A model generated the notes under the pieces. That model saw nothing but the letters and a program-made list of their open reading frames with translations, had not been told where the DNA came from and did not search any database. Shown in pieces: positions 7,069 through 14,131 of a stretch of DNA of 21,786 bases. Every line of letters starts with the position of its first letter. The stretch's first letter is position 1. The position numbers and the translations under genes were made by a program. Origin of the DNA: Candidatus Poribacteria bacterium. GTDB taxonomy: Bacteria > Abyssobacteria > SURF-5. The DNA lies in NCBI GenBank assembly GCA_016215705.1, contig JACRIR010000165.1, forward strand, positions 1 through 21,786, written 5' to 3'.

Positions 7069-8193
7069 TCACTTGGCAAGCTCAGAAGCATAGACGAGCT
7101 CGATACCTTCTTTGTCAACGATGGGAAACATCTCCTTCAGAGCCTGGATCGTGGCGGGGTGGACGTGGCAGATTCCGATCGCTTGTCCTTTTCGGTTCGC
7201 TTCTTCAATCAGCAGATGGATTCTCTCCTTGATATATTCGACGTCCTTCTCGTTGTCCAGGAAAAGATCGTTTTCAGCGGCCCTGAGGCCGAACTCCTTG
7301 CCCACCTTATATGCCACCGAATCGCTTGCGGTGCGGCTGTCAATGAAGAAGATGTTTTTTCCTGCCAGGTAGCGCATGACGTTTGACATTGCCTCCGGAT
7401 TTCGCGTCATTTTTGAGCCTTGATGATTGTTGACGCCGGCCACATAAGGAATCGACCCGAAATCGGCATCCATCATCGAATAGAGTTCTTGTTCACCCAT
7501 TCCGGTAGTAATTATTCCGGGGTTGCGCGCGAGTGTTTCATCGGGCTCCATTGGAAGGTGCATCATCACTTCGTATCCCATACTGTGCGCTGTCTGCGCG
7601 ATCTTTCTTGAATACCGGAGTTGAGGGAAGACTGCAATGGTCATGGGGCGGCGCAATTCCAGAAGCTCGAGCGCGCGTTTCTTGTCGTAGCCTACGTCAT
7701 CCACAATCAGGGCCACCTTGGGACGCTCCTCGCGCCAAAGTCCCTTGGGGATCGAGGCAATGCGTTTCTGCTGAAGCAGCATTTGATAGACGGGAAGTCG
7801 GTCGTAGTACACCGAGAACCGGATTTCTTCGTGAGAAGCGCCTTCCTCTTTCTTGCTTTCTTTGACTGCAAAAACCGGTTTGTTCAGGCTCCTTTGGAGT
7901 GTCTTCTTCAAGGCGTTGAGCGACTGCGAGTCGTCCACTGCGACCACAACCTCGATCTGTTCCCAGTTGACGCCGCCGTTCTTCTTGGGGACATAGTTCT
8001 TTTGTATTTGCGATGACTTGATGTTGGCAGCCTCCAGATTTGCGGAAACGATCGAGTCTACGCGTTTCGCTGCAAGCGAGACGTTTGGCCTCATAAGCAG
8101 TCGCGTGAGGCAATAGGCGCCGGTAAGGATGAAGGCGAGAGAGGCCGCCAGCAGCATTACTTTTGTGTTTTTGTTCAAGTTCAACTTATACAT
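7069..8193 (-). CDS. Divergent polysaccharide deacetylase family protein (YibQ type)
   Basis: 374 residues. An N-terminal hydrophobic segment (about 12-28) suggests a signal anchor, placing the protein in the periplasm. Residues 40-150 are a linker or accessory domain of unknown role. Residues 157-372 match the divergent polysaccharide deacetylase family (YibQ/DUF610), a NodB-like barrel: V-A-L-I-V-D-D-V-G with Asp165/Asp166, VFPQLRYS, MHLPMEP (His212), GVNNHQGS (His257), FFIDSRT (Asp285) and CHVHP (His345). In proteobacteria the family often sits beside the amidase activator EnvC; here the neighbour is the amidase itself, with a GerMN protein between (12-nt gap upstream). Action on peptidoglycan or another glycan is inferred; the substrate cannot be read from the sequence. 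No strong ribosome binding site precedes the ATG. Confidence 0.88.
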   Translation of the reverse strand: MYKLNLNKNTKVMLLAASLAFILTGAYCLTRLLMRPNVSLAAKRVDSIVSANLEAANIKSSQIQKNYVPKKNGGVNWEQIEVVVAVDDSQSLNALKKTLQRSLNKPVFAVKESKKEEGASHEEIRFSVYYDRLPVYQMLLQQKRIASIPKGLWREERPKVALIVDDVGYDKKRALELLELRRPMTIAVFPQLRYSRKIAQTAHSMGYEVMMHLPMEPDETLARNPGIITTGMGEQELYSMMDADFGSIPYVAGVNNHQGSKMTRNPEAMSNVMRYLAGKNIFFIDSRTASDSVAYKVGKEFGLRAAENDLFLDNEKDVEYIKERIHLLIEEANRKGQAIGICHVHPATIQALKEMFPIVDKEGIELVYASELAK

Positions 8194-8205
8194 AATCGCA
8201 CCAAA

Positions 8206-8811
8206 TCAATCTTCCGGTTTCTCATGAAATCGGGCCGTCATCCATTTTGTGTCCGGAGATAGCGGCCTCCTGATATCAATGTGTCCTGCGAGCGTCTCTG
8301 TTTCCTCTCCTTCGATCAGTATCTGCACTTTATTTATCCCCCGGAGGTTCTCGGTCACTGTGTTGACAATGGAGTAAACCGTTGCAAGTTCCCCGGCTGA
8401 GCCTCCCGGGTGGTTGGTCTGAAGCTCGCGCGTGAAATCAAGAATCAAGGTGTCGCCTAATTCATATGCGCTGAGCAGGCGGACACCCGGAGGGATACTG
8501 GCGAAATGGTCTCCCGATTCCGGTCCCTTTATGAGTTCGGAGATAATCGCCGCTCCATCCACGGCGCCACCCGCACCAAGGTCCACGCTGCGTTTTTCCG
8601 CGACCAGGCCGGCCGCGTCCTCATCCATGAAATAGAGTTTGACGGCGCGCTCCTTCATATCAGGCGGAGGAACAGGGGCCTGAACGGATGCGCGTCTTCC
8701 CGGCGGATGCGAAAACTCCTTCAGGAGCTTGAAAGCGAAACCAGCCAACACCATTACAGCCACCGCCCACAAGACCGCCAGAGCTATTTTCAAGGAGCGT
8801 CCCTTTGTCAC
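8206..8811 (-). CDS. GerMN domain-containing membrane-anchored protein
   Basis: 201 residues starting at a GTG whose GTGA overlaps the amidase stop by 4 nt, which indicates translational coupling. One membrane segment at residues 8-30, then a Pro-rich linker (36-52), then a GerMN domain at about 56-185 (VKLYFMDEDAAGLV, I-S-E-L-I-K-G-P, LDFTREL, VNTVTENL, V-Q-I-L-I-E-G-E-E, AGHIDIRRPL). GerMN domains are known from the spore germination protein GerM and from many proteins in non-sporulating bacteria, where they occur beside amidases. No lipobox Cys is present, so it is anchored by the helix rather than by lipid. A role in guiding or regulating the upstream amidase is inference from gene order. 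Confidence 0.85.
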   Translation of the reverse strand: MTKGRSLKIALAVLWAVAVMVLAGFAFKLLKEFSHPPGRRASVQAPVPPPDMKERAVKLYFMDEDAAGLVAEKRSVDLGAGGAVDGAAIISELIKGPESGDHFASIPPGVRLLSAYELGDTLILDFTRELQTNHPGGSAGELATVYSIVNTVTENLRGINKVQILIEGEETETLAGHIDIRRPLSPDTKWMTARFHEKPED

Positions 8812-10391
8812 GGGCTTGACTCCTGATTCACCAGACCGAGTTTCGCCTCATAACGCTCCTTGAAGGTTGTTACCGCCGCCTCCAGGCATTCAGCGCACTT
8901 GTTCTTGAAGTCTTCCGTCTTGAGTCTAGACTCCTCGGAACGATTCGATATGAAGCCGACTTCGACGAGGACAGAGGGCATCGCGACGCCGGAAAGAACG
9001 ATGAACCGAGCCTGTCGCACCCCACGATCCCGGGTGTCGAGACGTTTGCCTAACTCCTCCTGCGTTATGAATGCAAGAGCGCTGCTGTCGGCGATGAATT
9101 CCGCGTATTGCAGGTCCCACAGTATGCTTGCGACCGAGGTTTCTTCCGGCCCATCCGTATCCTCAAGGTTCACCACGGCGTTCTCGAGGGCGGCCGTTGC
9201 CTCAGCGCCGGGGTCTACCGCGTCAGAAACGTAGTAGGCTTCGAATCCCCCCACACTCGGGCTGACGTGCGAATTGGTGTGAATGCTTATGAACAAATCG
9301 GCGGGCGCCCCGTTTTTGGCGCGATTCGCAATTACGGTCCTTCCTCTGAGCGACACAAAAGAGTCATCGGAGCGCGTGAGGGTAACTCTCACTCCGGCGG
9401 CCTCCAGGCGTTCTTTAAGCTTGAGCGCAATACTCAGCGTGACGTCCTTTTCCAGCAACCCGCCACGTCCTCCCGCGCCGTGGTCCTTGCCTCCGTGGCC
9501 GGGGTCGATAACGACTGTCGTGAAGGGCGTCGTTCCGCGGGCTATTTCCGGTTCCTGGTCGGCCCATGCTCCCGATTGCACGGGTAGATGAGCGCTTGCG
9601 CGAAGATCGGCCAATACGCCCGGAGCGGCGGGTTTGACGTCGACAACAATCCTCGCCGGCTCATCATACTTCTGCGTCTCATATTCGAAATCGTCCACAT
9701 TCGTTCTCACGATGACGCTGGCGCCGGAACCAGTCCGGCCAACCTCTATCCGTTTTATGAATCGGTCACCGACCTCTATGGGAGCCGCCGCCTGTCCGAC
9801 GCCCGTTTTGGGAAAATCTATCTCCAATGCGGCAGCGCCCTCGATATGCTTCAGCTTGACATCGCCTACATTGCCACTCTTTGAAAGGTTGATCACGAGT
9901 CGCGTGAAGTCGGGATACGAGACATGTCGAACTCCTTCAATCCGGCTTCTCTCGTCACGCTCGATACGCGGCGTGGCCAAGAGCCCGGTCGAGATTTCTT
10001 TGGCGGTAACGGTTCGCCCGAGCAACCGTGAGAAAAGCGCCGTCGCGTCCGCAAGCGACATTGTCACGGCGTCGTTGGCCGCGACAACCGGCGTCGCGAG
10101 GGTCAGCAAATGACCGTCGATCCGCGCATGTTTTGCCCCAATGAGAATTTCGGCGCAGTGATTCTCCCGGGTGAGCAGGAGTTTCCCTTCAGCCGGTTTC
10201 CAATGTGTCGTCACATCCAAACCTCGCGCCGCCTCCGGGAGTGAGACTCGCTCGTCTGCAAAGGCGCTCGAAGGCGGCGCTTCAGCGAAAGCTGAAGGAA
10301 AAGGGCTGAAGATCAATCCGAAAGCCAGAAAGACCGTCAGCGCCGCCGACTTCTCAAGAAACCGCATACAAGCCACGGCGCATTTTTTCAT
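8808..10391 (-). CDS. N-acetylmuramoyl-L-alanine amidase with AMIN domain (AmiC type)
   Basis: Zinc amidase that cleaves the bond between MurNAc and L-Ala in peptidoglycan, used in daughter-cell separation. I start it at the ATG at 10391 (527 residues) because GGGAG lies 5 nt upstream and the product then begins M-K-K with a signal peptide ending near A-F-A-E-A; an ATG four codons earlier (10403) is also open. After export: a domain resembling the copper-amine-oxidase-like N-terminal fold (about 48-140), an AMIN domain (about 155-253) that usually targets the septum, and Amidase_3 (about 293-505) with VVIDPGHGGKDHG (His299), L-L-E-K-D (Glu314), S-I-H-T-N (His371) and the catalytic V-E-V-G-F-I-S-N near the C-terminus. 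No LysM or SPOR domain. It heads the operon continuing into the GerMN protein, the deacetylase and tsaD. Confidence 0.93.
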   Translation of the reverse strand: MKKCAVACMRFLEKSAALTVFLAFGLIFSPFPSAFAEAPPSSAFADERVSLPEAARGLDVTTHWKPAEGKLLLTRENHCAEILIGAKHARIDGHLLTLATPVVAANDAVTMSLADATALFSRLLGRTVTAKEISTGLLATPRIERDERSRIEGVRHVSYPDFTRLVINLSKSGNVGDVKLKHIEGAAALEIDFPKTGVGQAAAPIEVGDRFIKRIEVGRTGSGASVIVRTNVDDFEYETQKYDEPARIVVDVKPAAPGVLADLRASAHLPVQSGAWADQEPEIARGTTPFTTVVIDPGHGGKDHGAGGRGGLLEKDVTLSIALKLKERLEAAGVRVTLTRSDDSFVSLRGRTVIANRAKNGAPADLFISIHTNSHVSPSVGGFEAYYVSDAVDPGAEATAALENAVVNLEDTDGPEETSVASILWDLQYAEFIADSSALAFITQEELGKRLDTRDRGVRQARFIVLSGVAMPSVLVEVGFISNRSEESRLKTEDFKNKCAECLEAAVTTFKERYEAKLGLVNQESSP

Positions 10392-10437
10392 TGCCACTCC
10401 CATCTAACCGTCTTTTTCAAGGGGGAAAAGTCAACGT

Positions 10438-10470
10438 TCCCCCCTTCCGTCATGCAGGAGGAAGGGGGGA
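10438..10470 (-). terminator. Hairpin downstream of ssrA, possible terminator
   Basis: TCCCCCCTTCC (10438-10448) and GGAAGGGGGGA (10460-10470) are perfect 11-bp arms with an 11-nt loop, about 54 nt past the tmRNA 3' end and 35-47 nt upstream of the amidase start. On the minus strand GACTTTT follows 6 nt after the stem, so the U-tract is short and displaced. A competing fold uses GGGGGAA at 10421-10427. It could end the smpB-ssrA transcript, or be an attenuator before the amidase. Confidence 0.4.
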
Positions 10471-10523
10471 CCGCACATATCGGATACTTTTACGCTTTCT
10501 TATTTTCAACAAAGCGTCTAATT

Positions 10524-10875
10524 CGGTGGAGGCGGGGGGAATCGAACCCCCGTCCAGAGATACCACCTCATGAGCGTCTACATGCTTATCTCATGCTTTG
10601 TTCTCGCGGCATGCGGCTCCCGTGAGAAGGATCCGCATGCCGCCAGCCTGTTAATTTTCGCATCGACGGGCCAGGCGCTCCGCCGCCGCTATCCTGCTAA
10701 TCGGCGGTCTTTCCCCGCCCGCAGGCCGGCGGAGAAGACCGGGCAACCTTGTTAGGCAGCCATTGCTAGATGATTGTCTGCAATTACATTTTTTCCCATC
10801 CGTTTAACGAGTGGTCGGGGACCTCGGCATGCGACCCAGGAAGCGGACTATCACTGTCGAACCCATTTCGCCCCC
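10524..10875 (-). ncRNA. ssrA: Transfer-messenger RNA (tmRNA)
   Basis: tmRNA rescues stalled ribosomes: it is charged with alanine and then serves as a short message. The 5' end GGGGGCGAAATGGGTTCGAC (from 10875) is the standard tmRNA start, and the 3' end carries the T-arm GGGGGTTCGATTCCCCC. GGGGGCG at the 5' end pairs with CGCCTCC at the 3' end (one G-U) to form the acceptor stem, followed by discriminator A at 10527. The genome then reads CCG rather than CCA, so the final A must be added or corrected. The tag frame at 10781-10752 reads GCA GAC AAT CAT CTA GCA ATG GCT GCC TAA, giving ADNHLAMAA after the alanine from the charged RNA. Long GC-rich stems between the tag and the 3' end fit the pseudoknots. 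Length is about 352 nt. It starts 18 nt after the smpB stop. Confidence 0.96.
10752..10781 (-). other. tmRNA proteolysis-tag reading frame (ADNHLAMAA)
   Basis: Ten codons including the TAA stop, following AATGTAATT. I place the resume codon at GCA because the upstream bases (T at -5, A at -4) fit the conserved resume context and the tag ends in the protease-recognised hydrophobic-A-A form. The encoded part is nine residues, on the short side for bacterial tags. Confidence 0.8.
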
Positions 10876-10883
10876 AAAGTCCG

Positions 10884-10908
10884 CTGAAGGAAATCATCTC
10901 TCCTTCAG
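10884..10908 (-). promoter_or_regulatory. Hairpin spanning the smpB stop at the smpB/ssrA junction
   Basis: CTGAAGGA (10884-10891) and TCCTTCAG (10901-10908) are perfect 8-bp arms with a 9-nt loop that contains the smpB stop codon. The stem base is 8 nt from the tmRNA 5' end. It may mark a processing site separating the mRNA from pre-tmRNA. There is no T-run, so it is not a standard terminator. Confidence 0.45.
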
Positions 10909-11343
10909 GTCACGTTCCATTTCTCTTTCAGCATCCCTCCTCTTTATGGCGTCTCTCTTCTCATACTCGCGCTTGCCGCGGGCGAGACCAATCTCTACCT
11001 TTGCGCGGCCGTGCGCGAAGTAGACTTTCAAAGGGACCAGCGTAAGCCCCTTCTCCTCAGTCTTCCCTGTCAGCCGCTTAATCTGTTGTCTGTGAAGCAA
11101 CAACTTCCGGTTGCGGAGAGGATCATGATTCTGGATATTCCCATGAGAATACGGGCTTATATGGGCATTTACCAGGAAGACCTCTCCGTTCTGAACCTTT
11201 GCATAACTATCCTTCAGGCTTATCCGACCCTCTCGAAGGGATTTTACCTCGGTCCCCTTCAAAGCCATGCCGGCTTCGACGGACTCAAGAATCTCGTAAT
11301 CCCTTCTGGCTTTGCGATTTACTGCGACGGTTTTTTCACTCAT
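10894..11343 (-). CDS. smpB: SsrA-binding protein SmpB
   Basis: SmpB binds the tRNA-like part of tmRNA and delivers it to stalled ribosomes. From the ATG at 11343 the protein is 149 residues, normal for the family. Seen: VNRKARRDYEI near the N-terminus, L-K-G-T-E-V-K-S-L-R, the S-Y-A-K segment, NAHISPYSHGN, HDPLRNRKLLLH, LTLVPLKVYF, K-V-E-I-G-L-A-R-G-K, and a basic C-terminal tail (KREYEKRDAIKRRDAERE) that enters the empty mRNA channel. An in-frame GTG at 11367 would add eight residues (MVLLYVDH), but it overlaps the predicted -10 box, so I prefer the ATG. The partner RNA gene ssrA follows 18 nt after the stop, so the pair is probably co-transcribed. Confidence 0.96.
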   Translation of the reverse strand: MSEKTVAVNRKARRDYEILESVEAGMALKGTEVKSLREGRISLKDSYAKVQNGEVFLVNAHISPYSHGNIQNHDPLRNRKLLLHRQQIKRLTGKTEEKGLTLVPLKVYFAHGRAKVEIGLARGKREYEKRDAIKRRDAEREMERDLKER

Positions 11344-11357
11344 ATGGTCAACATATA

Positions 11358-11386
11358 ATAATACCACAAAGAAGGTCTGAATTCAA
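11358..11386 (-). promoter_or_regulatory. Predicted smpB-ssrA promoter
   Basis: On the minus strand TTGAAT (11386-11381) and TATTAT (11363-11358) are 17 bp apart. The -10 box is 14 bp from the smpB ATG, so the 5' leader would be only about 5-8 nt, and no ribosome binding site is visible. Confidence 0.5.
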
Positions 11387-11481
11387 GCTAATTGCGGGAT
11401 CGTCGCATGTTGTAAGACATTGTGGAACAAGATGTTATATCTTATTCTGCGTTTTGGAGCGCCGAGAATTCCGGGAACCCG

Positions 11482-12297
11482 TTACCAGTTCACCTGAGAA
11501 AGAATATTGTTAAGGATTTGTTTGTCCTGGGATTCCGCGACGACGACCACGGATTCCGACGACTTGACTTTGCGTTTGAGGGAGGAGTTGGTATCTGCGG
11601 TTGCAAGACGGCGACTGAGATAATGGGCTGCATCTTCGGATTCGCAACTGTAGTATTGCAGCATTGCTCTTTCGCGATTTACTATGAATTCCTGCAGAAT
11701 GATTCCCTGAATCCTGACGCCGTATTTCTGTTCGAGTGCGGCTACTTCCCGGCGAGGCAAGTATCTCTCTCCCGTCAGGGTCCATTCTCCGGGCAGGCTG
11801 TCAGCCCTGATCTTAAGGAGATGAGCCGGATCGGGTTCGAGCATACGAGCAAGCTTGTTTTCGAGGTCTTTTTTTGTGGCGGCCAGTTGCACAATAACGC
11901 CATTCTTCGTAATGACAAGGCTTTTGTCTGCGTCGGTCGCCACCAGCTTCGAGTATCCGAAATCGAGCCATTCATCGCCGGCCGGGACCATATAGTTCAC
12001 CTTCGCTTGTTCTTGTCCGTATGTGATGCTCTGGTTAACGAGGGCGACGAGAGGGAATCCGATCCTCACGCGCGCGTTGCGAACCTGGGAGGTGGAAGCG
12101 CGGGTTTCACGGGTGATCTTCATGCCTTGGGGAAGCGAATCCGCGGTAAGCTTCACTTGAGAGATCGCATCCCTTTCCGCGTTGTCTTCAGAAATCGCTT
12201 TGCGTTCCGCTTTTGTCCCCCATGGAATTGAAGAGCAACCGCAGAGAACCAATGATATTGCCACCGGGAGAAGTTTCCTTTTAGCCAGTTCAATCAT
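11482..12297 (-). CDS. Predicted lipoprotein of unknown function
   Basis: 271 residues. The N-terminus is a lipoprotein signal: basic A-K-R-K, a hydrophobic stretch, and an L-C-G-C lipobox with the modified Cys at 21 followed by S-S, which does not signal inner-membrane retention. The mature part has no domain that I recognise: mixed alpha/beta, with a short Lys/Glu-rich stretch at 28-50, a W-L-D-F-G-Y-S-K-L segment near 110, and a Ser/Lys-rich C-terminus. No repeats or catalytic motif stand out. Its ATG lies inside the end of the radical SAM gene (8-nt overlap, ATGATTGA), so the two are translationally coupled and probably functionally linked. Its stop is 115 nt before the smpB promoter region. 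Assigned as a lipoprotein only. Confidence 0.8.
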   Translation of the reverse strand: MIELAKRKLLPVAISLVLCGCSSIPWGTKAERKAISEDNAERDAISQVKLTADSLPQGMKITRETRASTSQVRNARVRIGFPLVALVNQSITYGQEQAKVNYMVPAGDEWLDFGYSKLVATDADKSLVITKNGVIVQLAATKKDLENKLARMLEPDPAHLLKIRADSLPGEWTLTGERYLPRREVAALEQKYGVRIQGIILQEFIVNRERAMLQYYSCESEDAAHYLSRRLATADTNSSLKRKVKSSESVVVVAESQDKQILNNILSQVNW

Positions 12298-13927
12298 TTG
12301 TCGCTACCCTTCTGTGCGCCGCAGGCGGCTTGATTGTGTTCCACGGGCGCATGCCGGCGCCTTCGGTCCGGGCGTCCAGATATCGTTTTATCCGGTCTCC
12401 GAATCCCCGCATGGCTTCGGCCGCGGAGTCTCCTTCAGCGACCCTTTCAGCAAGAAAGGCCACACGCCGGTCGCCGCGGGCAAATGCGCACTGCAGTTTT
12501 GCCATGCGAGGACTTTCAATGATCAGGCGTGTGTTTGGAACGCGGGTAACACCCCGGCGCAATATCGCGGCGCGTTTCGAAAGCACGGAAGTATCCGCGA
12601 ACGGAGCGTATTGCCAGGGAGTAAAAGGCTTTGGGACAAACGGGTTCACGCTCAGGGTCAGACTTCCGACTTTTCCGAGACCCTTTGCGGCTTGTTGCAT
12701 TTTCCTCTGCACTTTCGACACAAGGGCGGTAATCGCCTCGACATCGTTGTCTTCCTCACCGGGAAGGCCAATAATAAAATACAGTCGGAAATGGATGATA
12801 TGGTGTCTGAGGGCCATATCGGCTGCGGCGAGGAGCATCTCCGCCGTAATGTTCTTTCCGGTGAGAGCGGCGAGCTTTTCAGAGCCGACTTCCGGCGCGA
12901 GGGTGAGTGTCCGTTGCGACGCCGCTTTCATGCCTTCGAGCAAATCGTCGGTAATCGAGTCGGCGCGAACGGACGAGACCGAGAATCCGAGACCCATCTG
13001 CAGGAGAAAATCAAGCAATTCTTTCCTGTGGGGGTAATCGGCGAGGTCGGAGGTCACAAGCCCAATCCTGTTTGACAGTGGCCGGGCTGCGCGAATCTGA
13101 GTTGTGAGCGAATCAAGCGACCTGACGCGTCTCAGATATGTGTAGCAGGCAGAACAATACTTGCATCCTCTCCTGCATCCCCGGCCGAGTTCCACAAGAA
13201 ACATGCCTGCAAACTCGGTTTCGCGTGTGATGATAACAGAAGAGCACGGATGTTTGTCAAGGTCGGCCACGATTCTGGGGGCTATGGGGAGGCCGTCCCC
13301 GCGTCTGGCTTCCATGCGCATCAACGTCCCGTCGTCTGAATAGACCGGCGAAAAAAGAGACGGCACATATGCGCCCGGGATGCGAGAGAGATTGTGGAGC
13401 AAGGGCTCCTTTCTCAACCTGTATTTACGCGCATCCAGGACGGTGTCCACCACTTCGAGAATCAGTTCCTCGCCCTCGCCGATAGCGCAAAGATCGAAGT
13501 AATCGGCAAGCGGCTCAGGATTAGAGAATATGCAAGGACCTCCGGCAATAACCAGAGGATGCAGTTCATTGCGGTCGCAGGTTCTCAGGGGGATACGGGC
13601 GGCGCGCAGCGCCTTGAGGACGTTGGGATAGTCGAGCTCGAAGGAGACGGAAAAAGCAATGATGTCGAAATCTCCGAGGGGGGCCCCGGTCTCAAGCGAC
13701 CTGCCAATCAGCGGTTCTTCGCAGAAACTTCGCTCGCAGGAACAATCTTTCCTCGCATTCAGGATCGAATAAAGCGTGTGAACGGCAAGGTTGGACATAC
13801 CTGTATGGTAGGTGTTCGGGAAAACGAGGCAAACTCTGAGCGGCGCGGTTCGCTTTATGATCGCGCCGTTTTCATTCGATAGTCTTGCCTTGCGGTATCT
13901 TTCCAGGTCATGCGCGCTCGTTTTCAT
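12290..13927 (-). CDS. B12-binding-domain radical SAM protein (uncharacterised family)
   Basis: 545 residues. Residues 28-165 have the fold pattern of a cobalamin-binding domain (VCLVFPNTYHTGMSNLAVH, AFSVSFELDYPN, VIAGGPC at 126-132, then A-I-G-E-G-E-E), but the DxHxxG motif that supplies the cobalt-binding His is not present. The radical SAM core follows: C-x3-C-x2-C with Cys251, Cys255 and Cys258 (GRGCRRGCKYC), L-A-P-E-V-G-S in the core, and F-I-I-G-L-P-G-E. The C-terminal part (about 430-545) has N-P-F-V-P-K-P-F-T-P-W. This layout matches widespread uncharacterised proteins (TIGR03960-like) that in other bacteria are often joined to or beside a DUF2344 partner; that partner is absent here, and a lipoprotein gene overlaps the 3' end. 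GGTGA lies directly before the ATG. Substrate unknown. Confidence 0.9.
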   Translation of the reverse strand: MKTSAHDLERYRKARLSNENGAIIKRTAPLRVCLVFPNTYHTGMSNLAVHTLYSILNARKDCSCERSFCEEPLIGRSLETGAPLGDFDIIAFSVSFELDYPNVLKALRAARIPLRTCDRNELHPLVIAGGPCIFSNPEPLADYFDLCAIGEGEELILEVVDTVLDARKYRLRKEPLLHNLSRIPGAYVPSLFSPVYSDDGTLMRMEARRGDGLPIAPRIVADLDKHPCSSVIITRETEFAGMFLVELGRGCRRGCKYCSACYTYLRRVRSLDSLTTQIRAARPLSNRIGLVTSDLADYPHRKELLDFLLQMGLGFSVSSVRADSITDDLLEGMKAASQRTLTLAPEVGSEKLAALTGKNITAEMLLAAADMALRHHIIHFRLYFIIGLPGEEDNDVEAITALVSKVQRKMQQAAKGLGKVGSLTLSVNPFVPKPFTPWQYAPFADTSVLSKRAAILRRGVTRVPNTRLIIESPRMAKLQCAFARGDRRVAFLAERVAEGDSAAEAMRGFGDRIKRYLDARTEGAGMRPWNTIKPPAAHRRVATND

Positions 13928-13943
13928 TCACCAGCCGATGCGA

Positions 13944-13963
13944 GTGCGAATTCATCCGCACAG
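13944..13963 (-). repeat. GAATTC-centred palindromic repeat, copy 3
   Basis: On the minus strand CTGTGCGGATGAATTCGCAC, with GTGCG/CGCAC arms around GATGAATT. It resembles the copies at 2236 and 6009. It lies in the 204-nt spacer between ftsZ and the radical SAM gene. Confidence 0.4.
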
Positions 13964-14071
13964 AATACGACCGCCGGCGCAATAAACCGTGGTCTCACAA
14001 ATAAAAGGCAATCGTTGCGCAAAACGCGGTCGAATGGATTCGACTTCACGGGGAGTTTGTCCCGTTCAGCA

Positions 14072-14094
14072 GGAGCGCACAGCCGTGCGCCCCC
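14072..14094 (-). repeat. GCGCAC palindrome after ftsZ
   Basis: GCGCAC (14075-14080) and GTGCGC (14085-14090) pair with a 4-nt loop, extended outside by GG/CC. It lies about 40 nt past the ftsZ stop. It could fold at the 3' end of the dcw transcript, but no T-run follows. A second small hairpin (ACGGG/CCCGT) is at 14048-14065. Confidence 0.4.
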
Positions 14095-14131
14095 ACAAGT
14101 GTAAACCAATGGTGGAACAGATTCATACACG

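Noticed and set aside
10524-10560. T-arm-like sequence suggesting a tRNA gene
   Set aside because: The TTCGATT loop and acceptor strand pair with a partner about 340 nt away, not with a tRNA 5' half nearby; it is the 3' end of tmRNA.
10391-11045. Short plus-strand frames across the tmRNA region
   Set aside because: The sequence is fully explained by tmRNA on the other strand, including matching acceptor-stem ends.
11428-11442. AAGAT/ATCTT hairpin between the lipoprotein gene and the smpB promoter
   Set aside because: Only 5 bp and A/T-rich, with no following T-run; not enough for a terminator.
11422-13075. Two long plus-strand open frames (269 and 297 codons)
   Set aside because: They lie opposite the lipoprotein and radical SAM genes, whose lipobox and Cys-rich motifs show that the minus strand is the coding one. 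The plus-strand translations show no family motifs.
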